64,000 bases of DNA, taken from Anthonomus grandis grandis (taxonomy: Eukaryota > Arthropoda > Insecta > Coleoptera > Curculionidae). Positions 57,009 to 64,000 of the stretch are shown here, in pieces (within the stretch, counting starts at the first letter, position 1; each line of letters opens with the position of its first letter). Under the pieces are notes generated by a model, which worked only from the letters and a program-made list of their open reading frames with translations, did no database searches and was not told the DNA's origin. Location of the stretch: assembly GCF_022605725.1 (NCBI RefSeq), contig NC_065553.1, positions 1,922,001 through 1,986,000 on the forward strand. The letters are read 5' to 3'. The position numbers and the translations under genes are program-made.

Positions 57009-58361
57009 TGGCTTTCTGGAGACCTTTTGAGGTAGCCGATACAGTATCGACAAGTAGTGTAACTAGTGAGGAATGTCAAAGTTCAAAGTTCAGAATGTTC
57101 AGTGTCAAAGAGTAATCTTAAATATTTTTAATTGGCTTAGACAAGAAAGTCCGGATATGTCAGAAAATGCCATAATTAAAAAAGTATTCATAAATTAACT
57201 TTAATTCCGTGGTCGACAATTTATCGCGTTTTAAAAGTGGGAGATGTTACAGACCATTCTGTGAAAAGAAAAAGAGTCAGCCAAAAACTTAGAGGAGTTG
57301 ATGAAGCTACCAAAGACGTTATCTGGCATATAGTAGACGACTTTTATAAGACTAACTTGGTTCCAACATTGGAAATGATTGTAGAAAAACTTGTCGAGTA
57401 CACTGATTATGACTATAAGTGCTTAGCAATACTCCGGTGTATCTTAAGAGAGTGCGGGTTTAAACACCAAAAACTAAATAATAGAATGGTTATTATGGAA
57501 TCGCGGCGCATTGTTGAACTTCGGCAAGAATATTTACGTAGTATTTAGTTGTGTCGGGACCTAAATAGACATATTATTTATATAGATGAAACTTGGTTTG
57601 ATACGCATGACATAGTTATATATGGTTGGGTTGATAGTTCAACAAATTGTGTTTTGAATACGTCATGTTCAAGAGGAAAGCGAATCATTATATTTCATGC
57701 TGGCAGTACAGAAGGATTTATTAAAAATGCTTTACTTTTATCTGCTAAAAATATTTCTGAATCGTCGGCTGATTACCACGAAGATATGACTGCGGCACTA
57801 TTTGAAAAGTGGTTCTCTGAGCAGCTCCTACCAAACATTCCTCCAAACTCAGTAATCGTTATGGACAATGAATCTTACCATTCCAGGATATTAAATAAAA
57901 TACCAAACAACAGCTCTAAAAAACAAGATATCTTAACTTTTATGAAAATTAAAAACATTCCAGTCCCTAACAAAATCCCCTTAAAAAAGGAGTTGCTTAA
58001 TACCATTAAAGGTTATAACTTTAAAAATGAGTATGTTATTGATAACATTGCTAAAAATAATGGACACACCGTTTTAAGGTTGCCTCCATATTATTGCATT
58101 TTTAACCCCATTGAACTAGTATGGGGTACATTAAAAAAACAACTCCGAAAGTGCAACAGTTCACCAACATTAAGTACGGTAGTTATTGAAAACATCCGCA
58201 AAATTGTATCAGAATTCGAAACTAATAGATGGAAAAATTATGTTGAGCACGTAATTAAAACTGAAAGAGAGTATACCGTTTTGCCACCCATACTGGCCCA
58301 AATAATAATTCAACCTGGCCTTAATGATTCTACTTCTGAGGATAGTCTTTCGGAAGGTTAG
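57009..58361 (+). pseudogene. DD82E (Sailor-type) IS630-Tc1-mariner transposase
   Basis: The likely start is 57009 (MAFWRPFEVADTVSTSS). Frameshifts before 57237 separate it from ILNIFNWLRQESPDMSENAI and LIPWSTIYRVLKVGDV. 57237-57548 holds the second helix-turn-helix part (SVKRKRVSQKLRGVDE ... IVEKLVEYTDYD). A single in-frame TAG (57546-57548) precedes the catalytic domain. That domain has YIDETWFDTHD (first Asp), SRGKRIIIFHAGSTEGFI, VIVMDNESYHSR (second Asp) and LPPYYCIFNPIELVWGTLKK (Glu). I count 82 residues between the second Asp and the Glu, the spacing of the DD82E/Sailor group. All three catalytic residues survive and the 270-residue domain is fully open, so it is among the younger genes here. 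TIRs were not clearly found; TCTGCCGCC occurs in inverted form at about 56760 and 58612. Confidence 0.88.
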
Positions 58362-58652
58362 TTAAGCATTGGTGAGTACTTTGCAATAATATAAATAAGT
58401 GTTTGAGTGAATAATCCTAGTCGACTTTACTGCGTTATAAAAATGTACCTAAGTAGGCAACATAAAAATAAGTTCTCATCTCAAAAATAACCAGATCAAC
58501 GAAATAATAGTCAGTAAAACTCTAACTTTAACTTCAACATTTTTATTTTATTTTATTATTCAGCAAGAGATTTTTATAAATAAACGCACGCCTCTGACGG
58601 CGCGGCGGCAGAATCCTTTATGGTTTTTATGGATCTTTAAGTTTTTGCTTCT

Positions 58653-58859
58653 TCAAGTGAGGTCAAAACTACTATAACACGTAAGTTAATTGAGAAATTC
58701 AATGACCGCTGGTGAAGGCGTTTGGGACCATAGGATTGGCCTGCGAGATCACCTGATCTTACACCACTTGATTTTTACTTTAGTGGTACTCGTAATTTGA
58801 AGCAAATGGTATATAGTAAACAGGAAGTATGTCCACTACTTATCAATTGGATTGGTTAA
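58653..58859 (+). pseudogene. Mariner-type transposase, C-terminal part
   Basis: Reads SSEVKTTITRKLIEKFNDRW, then with two stops RRLGP-DWPARSPDLTPLDFYF and KQMVYSKQEVCPLL. The WPARSPDLTPLD block carries the third catalytic Asp and is identical to that of the transposase at 45066-46054. It is followed by about 240 bases of non-coding DNA and the right TIR of the 51850-59205 mariner. Confidence 0.85.
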
Positions 58860-59257
58860 CAAGGTCATTTCAAGCAGCAACAACACATGCTGTACAACGT
58901 AGAATTTTGAAGTGCTTAGAAGTCAATGGCAATCACTTTGAAAATTTATTGTTAATTACTTATATTCTTAGGATAACTAATTAAATTATTCTTATGTTAT
59001 GAAACAAATTGTATAAAGTTATTTTGTATTCGCACAATTTTTTTTATCAATTTTTCGTAAATTAAGGTATATTTCGTTGAACTTTCGGCATGTTTTTGCT
59101 ACAATTTTGTCACATTGTTATTCATGATTATCAAAACTTCATTTGAATGACTATTTCTTTCCATTTCAAGTAATTTTTAGGTAACTATTTTAAAGAAACA
59201 CCCTCGTGTCAAACTGTCAAACCTTAATAGCATAGCATTGTTTGATGATGACCTTTC

Positions 59258-60805
59258 AGCCTAAATCCACATTGGTACGTAATTACGGATACGTGAGGCT
59301 GTCAAACCTATCCGTGACTTTATCCCATCCACTAGAGACAACCTTATCCGTAAAATGACATTACATTTTTACTCGAGTTTTTGGTGTTTACAGTTTTGAC
59401 ATCCCACAATTCCTTCAACCTATTTTTATGCCTTGATTGTAAAGGGGTTTTCGGATCAAATAGGGGCCCATAAAGTTAAAAGCTAAAGTAAAAATATTGT
59501 TCTCATTGGCGCAAAGCTAGAAGGTATAACCCTGGTTCTCCTCCATATACACTAGGAAACCTTGGTCTTCCAAATAATTTTGGCACTGACTGTTAATTAA
59601 AAAGCCCTAATAGACACACTAAAAATAATTTAAAATGTGTGGAAGCCGGGGACAAACCCAAACACGACATTCTAAAAAGAATGGTGTAAAATAACAATTA
59701 GTTAAAAAAAATTGGTAAAAATTAACAATAAAAAACAACAACGGACCAAAAATACGAAATTAAGTTTGAAATAACCAACTCTTATTGGCAGATAGCAATC
59801 ATGTGGTCCCAACGGATCCGTAATTACGTATCAGCATAAATCCACATTGATACGTAATGACGGATTCAGGCTGAATCCACATTCAGACGTAATTACGGAT
59901 CCGTTAGGACCACGTGAGCCAATCAGAGGCCCAAAAGATTTCACGTATCATACGTCTGAATGTGGATTCAGCCTAAATCCGTCATTACGTATCAATGTGG
60001 ATTCAGGCTGATACCTAATTACGAATCCGTTAGGACCACGTGAGCCAATAAGAGGCCCAAAAGATTTGACGTATCTACGTGAAAGAAAACACGGATAGAA
60101 GTTGGTTAATTTGTGGTGGTCCTAACGGATCCGTAATTACGTATCAGCCTGAATCCACATTGATATATAATGACGGATTCAGGCTGAATCCACATTCAGA
60201 CGTAATTATGGATCCGTTAGGACCACGTGAGCCAATAAGAAGCCCAAAAGATTTCACGTGAATCCTACGTGAAAGAAAACACGCATAGAAGTTGTTTAAT
60301 TTGAACTTCATTCCGTATTTTTGGTCCGTTGTACTATTTGTTTTATATTGTTATTGTTGAAATTTTTAAATTTTTTGTTGTTGTTATTTTGAACCATTCT
60401 TTTTAGAATGTCGAGTTTGGGTTTGACCACGGGTTCCACATATTTTAAATGTAACTACTGCGACTTTTTAATTAATAGTGTCAAAATTATTCGAAACACC
60501 AAGGTTTCCTAGTATATATGGAAGAGAAGGGTTGGGTTGGGTTGGGAAGGGTTTTACCTTCGAGCTTTGCGCCAATGAGGACAATATTTTAACTTTAGCT
60601 TTAAAGACCTTTATGGGATCCGGAAATCCCTTTACAATCAAGGCATAAAAATAGGTTGGAGCAATTCTAAGAAGTCAAAACTGTAAAGACCAAAATCTAT
60701 AGAGAGTAAAAATATAACGTCATTTTACGGATATGCTTGTCTCTAGTACATGGGATAAAAGTCACGTATATCCGTAGCTACGTACCACTGTGAATTAAGG
60801 CTCAT
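59258..60805. repeat. 1.55-kb foldback element with internal palindromes
   Basis: The outer arms (about 59258-59790 and 60300-60805) are inverted copies. Examples: TTTATGCCTTGATTGTAAAG opposite CTTTACAATCAAGGCATAAA; TTGGCGCAAAGCT opposite AGCTTTGCGCCAA; ACCTTGG opposite CCAAGGTTTCCTAG. The centre (59805-60260) holds a 110-bp palindromic unit built on ACGGATCCGTAATTACGTAT and CTGAATCCACATTGATACGT. There are two full copies (59805-59914, 60116-60226) and a half copy between them (59948-60036). A phrase GAGCCAATAAGAGGCCCAAA follows each. No coding capacity. Confidence 0.92.
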
Positions 60806-60949
60806 GGCCGCGTAAGGCAAATATGTCAAAATATACCGATTTTTACAGAAACTTTCTTTTATTTCAGAAACCGAACTACTTATATATAAGAATATGATAC
60901 CTCGTTAGAAAGGGATTTCAATTTTCTTTTAGAATATGTTATGATAATA

Positions 60950-61028
60950 CAGAGTGTTCCATTTAAAAAAATGCATTATTCATAATTTTTGTATCTAGCG
61001 GTAAGATCACTAATTTTGACCAACCCTG
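60950..61028. mobile_element. Short TA-flanked element, CAG-GTGTTCCATTTAAA end
   Basis: CAGAGTGTTCCATTTAAAAA at the left and CAACCCTG at the right, with TA at both borders. Only the outer few bases pair, so the call rests on its similarity to the element at 61255. Confidence 0.4.
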
Positions 61029-61254
61029 TATAATGTAGAACAATTTTTTGTAGTGAGGACTAATGTATAATACTTCTGTAAATTACACTGATAATTTCAA
61101 TTGTCTGCGCATTCTAGTGCTGTAGTAATAAAAATTTATGGGCAAAAAATAAAGAAAATAATTAATTACTCGAAAATCACTCAAAATAGGTATAGGAATA
61201 TCTCATATAAAAACAGTCATAAAGTAATAGCGGATCAGAAAATAAAATAATATA

Positions 61255-61432
61255 CAGGGTATTCCATTTAAAATAACAAAGTTGCTACTACTTTTTGGTA
61301 TAAACGGCAACGCTGCATCGCTAAAAATATTTTTAACCCCACTAGTTAAAATCCATGATGCCAAATTTTCCAACAATTATATTTTCCGTTCTCCGTAAAT
61401 GTCTTAGGTACCATTAACCATCAATCACCCTG
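61255..61432. mobile_element. Short TA-flanked element, CAGGGT ends
   Basis: CAGGGTATTCCATTTAAAAT at the left and ATCACCCTG at the right, with TA borders. The left end matches that at 60950, which suggests one short non-autonomous family. Inner pairing is weak. Confidence 0.5.
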
Positions 61433-62655
61433 TATATATATAAAAATGACTATAAAATTAAATCGTTTTATTTGGAAAGCAAAGCCTTAAAATACCAGAT
61501 AACACTCAAATAAAGCTCTCCGCTAATATACTCGCTCATAAATTTATAATAAACTGCCATAAAAGCCGAGATTATAGGGACAATAAATGGTAAATCTTTG
61601 TCCGAAAATCATAAACAAGGGGGCATTCTAGAAACTGGCCGGGGACAATAAATAGGTTTGGTCATTGCGACGCGGCAATGGTGAAAAATAAGAAGAAAAA
61701 CGCTGGAAAATCGCTTTTCCAGCGCGGGGGTCCGGTGACTGCTGCGTGGTTTATGTTATTTTAAACACCGGGATATTTTTATAGTTTTAATAAATTTTCG
61801 AGAAAAATTGTATCGATCCCAACTCGCCTGCAATAATGGTCATTTATCTTTGAAGTTTCGACTTCAGTTTCAGACTTTTCTAATGGCTATATAGGTCATC
61901 GGGAGTTTCAGAACAATCGCTTTTAAGTAGAAAAAGGCTTATAAAAGCAATCCAGACATCTTTAGCATATGTAACATAATAATATCATATTCATATTTTT
62001 CAAAGCGCTTTTTAACATCGCAATAACCTCACAGACAACGATATATCACTAACAAGGCGTCGGCTTTATACCGAAAAAAAAAGCATACAAAAGATTTCAC
62101 GCTAACAAGATCTCGAAACGAGGAACGTATAAGAAAAAAAAAACAAAAAATCAAGCAGGAAAAATCGGTAAAAATATTGTGGTAACAAACAAATAGGTTC
62201 TCGCCGAATAACCTACGACGGTTTAATCAAAAGGTTTCATTTATATCGGGTCTGTACGGGCTGTCGATTACCTAAATTAAGGTATTACATGAATTGCGGC
62301 TCCTAGTTTGGCAGGCTGTACGTTTTAGCTACGAGTAGAGGCAGGGCCGAACTATACAAGAATTATTTCGATGAACGCACCAAGAAGCACGTATTTGTTT
62401 TGACTCTTGTGAAAATGTTCTTAACTAAAGTGATATAAAGTGACTGTGCTTCATTATTGTGAAAATTACAAAAGACCTAATTACATTTGATTTAGCCAAA
62501 ATAGGATTAACTAAGATTAGGTCTAAATGTAAAACCGATTTATTGGACTCGTCAACTTTGAGGGTGGATTTCTCAGAAAGGATTTTCCGAAACAGTTTAA
62601 AGATATATATGTTATAGATTATAGGTTTTTAGATTATAGGATTATAGGATGATAG
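61433..62655. other. Non-coding, with GC-rich patch and 10-bp hairpin
   Basis: CGCTGGAAAA (61701-61710) pairs with TTTTCCAGCG (61715-61724) over a TCGC loop, within the least AT-rich part of this end of the window (61620-61760). No gene recognised. This could be host sequence. Confidence 0.5.
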
Positions 62656-62756
62656 GTTTAATTCTATTATTTAACAACTTGCCTGCTAACATCAAAAATT
62701 GTATTACTTCGAATCAATTCAGAGGGCTTTTGAAAAAATTTATCATAAATAAGTAG
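62656..62756 (+). pseudogene. LINE C-terminal fragment
   Basis: Reads LILLFNNLPANIKNCITSNQ and FRGLLKKFII before a stop, matching the FN.LP..IK......F...LK.FL ending of jockey/CR1-like LINEs. Nothing else of the element is seen. Confidence 0.6.
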
Positions 62757-63837
62757 GTAATATTGTGTTTGTTATTTTATTATATTATTTTAATTATGTA
62801 GTTTATTAAGGTTTACTATAGTATGCATTGTTTCCGCTCCAATCATCATCTTGATTGTGGGTTTATCTATTGACTGGGTATTTTTGGGCCAACCGGGATA
62901 TTGGTTAGAGCTTCTTGGAACTACCGAAGCATTTTTAAGTGTTACACGGGGGGACCAATGTGTAAAGTCAACGAAGCTCCAAATGTGTATCATCGGCTGC
63001 TTGCAACCGAACCGACTCGATCAACCTGAGTCGACACTATTTTTATTATTATAAGGCAAACAACAATTAACTGAGCAAGGAAATAATGCTTAGGTTAAGT
63101 CTAATTTCAATTTATGGTCTACCTCTGACAGGATATTTCTGGAACCGGGATGCTGTTTCTGGTTTACCGAGACCATCCATGGACAAACCGGAGTGTCCTG
63201 ATACAGTTATGGCCAACTTATACATTTACTTTGTTTTTCATTTATGTTTTTATTGAATGTAGCTTTTGCTAAATAAAAATATTATTTAGTTATTTATTTA
63301 TTTATAATAAAAATTCAGACTTAGTCATCAGATTCAAATAAAAAACCTCTTTTTTAAACTCTTTTAACTTTAAGGATGGTATTTCTAAAATAGTTGCTTA
63401 AAACCGTCTAGAACTGTAACGAAATTTATGCAGAAAAGTATCCTTAAGGTTCTGCTTTTTATTTTATTTAGGCCTGATGATTCAATATAAAAACGAATTT
63501 CTGGAAAACTACTTGTTGTAACTCAATAAAAGAAAATCCAGGAGCTTTCAGATATTTTTCTCAATAAGTTTCATTATAACTCTAAACTGTTTTGAGCACC
63601 CATTTTAAACATATCCACCCTTAAAATTCAGAAGTCTAAGAAACAAGTTTTTACATTTAGACCTGATGACTCAAGATAAACCTAAATTTATTTAAATTTA
63701 CTTGTCGTATTTCAATAAAATAAAAAGCAGAACTTTCGGGATACTTTCTAAAATTTTTTTAAATATTTTTTTCCCAATTGTTTTAAATATTAATTTCGGA
63801 ATTTAAATACTCGGTACAGATATAAATTTGACAAACC
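62757..63837. other. Anonymous region
   Basis: Frames at 62790-63054 on both strands lack known motifs. 63300-63780 is AT-rich without features. Confidence 0.45.
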
Positions 63838-64000
63838 ATCCAAAGATCATACATTATTATCGTTAAATATATATTTATTCAACGAGTTTTCAGTAAACTT
63901 TTGGTTTTGGTATAATTATCAATCATATATGATAAAGGTATATTTATTAAACTGTCGAATATACGTATATGATATACGATTCTGTTTACAAAAGAAAGAA
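63838..64000 (+). mobile_element. Left end of another CAAGCAACACA-family element
   Basis: ACATTATTATCGTTAAATATATATTTATTCAACGAG, then GGTTTTGGTATAATTATCAA and GTATATTTATTAAACTGTCG follow the left-end sequence of the copy at 30796. The tip is degraded (CCAAAGATCATACATT). The element runs out of the window. Confidence 0.7.

Larger units (their letters stand above)
51850..59205 (+). mobile_element. Mariner-type element split by younger insertions
   Basis: Left end (from about 51860) TGGAAAGAAATAGTTATTCA, AAGTTTTGAT, then AATGTGACAAAATTGTAGCA and AACATGC. The right end reads the same inverted between 59170 and 59100 and continues outward to AAAGAAACACCCT near 59205; the left end lacks that outermost part and abuts an A-rich simple repeat. 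The transposase is in two parts (52095-52690 and 58653-58859). They overlap by roughly 20 codons at the PAHCAEE region, so either the split involved a duplication or two related copies are involved. Confidence 0.7.

Noticed and set aside
60079..60261. 60-codon plus-strand frame
   Set aside because: It lies in the palindromic array and is produced by the repeat units.
60537..60556. TTGGG repeats as telomeric sequence
   Set aside because: Only three to four units, inside one arm of a foldback element; far too short for a telomere or interstitial telomeric block.
62790..63054. Overlapping 67-codon frames on both strands
   Set aside because: No motif, no splice context and no similarity I recognise; mirror frames on both strands are typical of chance.

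Overview
This window is AT-rich eukaryotic DNA, most likely from an insect and possibly a beetle. The case rests on the kinds of mobile element present: Tc1, two related mariner types, a DD82E-type element, PIF/Harbinger with a MADF partner, a Penelope-like remnant, and jockey/CR1-, R1/I- and RTE-like LINEs. Nothing else in the sequence fixes the species. I recognise no host protein-coding gene, tRNA or rRNA gene with confidence. Nearly every open frame that makes sense belongs to a transposable element (TE), and almost all are broken.

Layout. 1-385 is a hairpin repeat with C-rich and G-rich arms. 536-3821 is a TIR-bounded DNA transposon with a decayed, intron-containing gene of an insect Cys-rich family; a diverged relative lies at 23979-24530. 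5198-8880 is a minus-strand LINE split cleanly by a 2.3 kb PIF/Harbinger element (6365-8679). 9700-12070 holds a Penelope-like endonuclease remnant, a hammerhead-ribozyme-like core inside a long inverted repeat, and a second minus-strand LINE. 12-22 kb is mostly anonymous AT-rich DNA with two old plus-strand LINEs and a TA-flanked MITE. 22807-23530 is a 172-bp tandem array. 25.6-27.9 kb is a second tandem repeat with a defective Tc1 element inside it.

27.9-47.4 kb is a patchwork of LINE pieces, including the best-preserved reading frame of the window (reverse transcriptase, 39689-41056). It also holds two copies of a long AT-rich family with ends reading CAAGCAACACA and a G-rich hairpin. The copy at 41632-47409 contains a nested MITE and a DD41D mariner with very long TIRs. 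48.8-51.8 kb has a LINE ORF1-like remnant and a decayed tandem duplication. 51.85-59.2 kb is a nest: mariner ends enclose a MULE-like element with a perfect 9-bp target duplication, which itself carries a MITE, and a DD82E (Sailor-type) transposase gene. 59258-60805 is a 1.5-kb foldback. The last 3 kb hold short CAGGGT-ended elements, a LINE tail, and the start of another CAAGCAACACA-family copy.

The genes do not form a pathway. The value of the window is its insertion history: several junctions can be read to the base, which gives relative ages and empty-site predictions.
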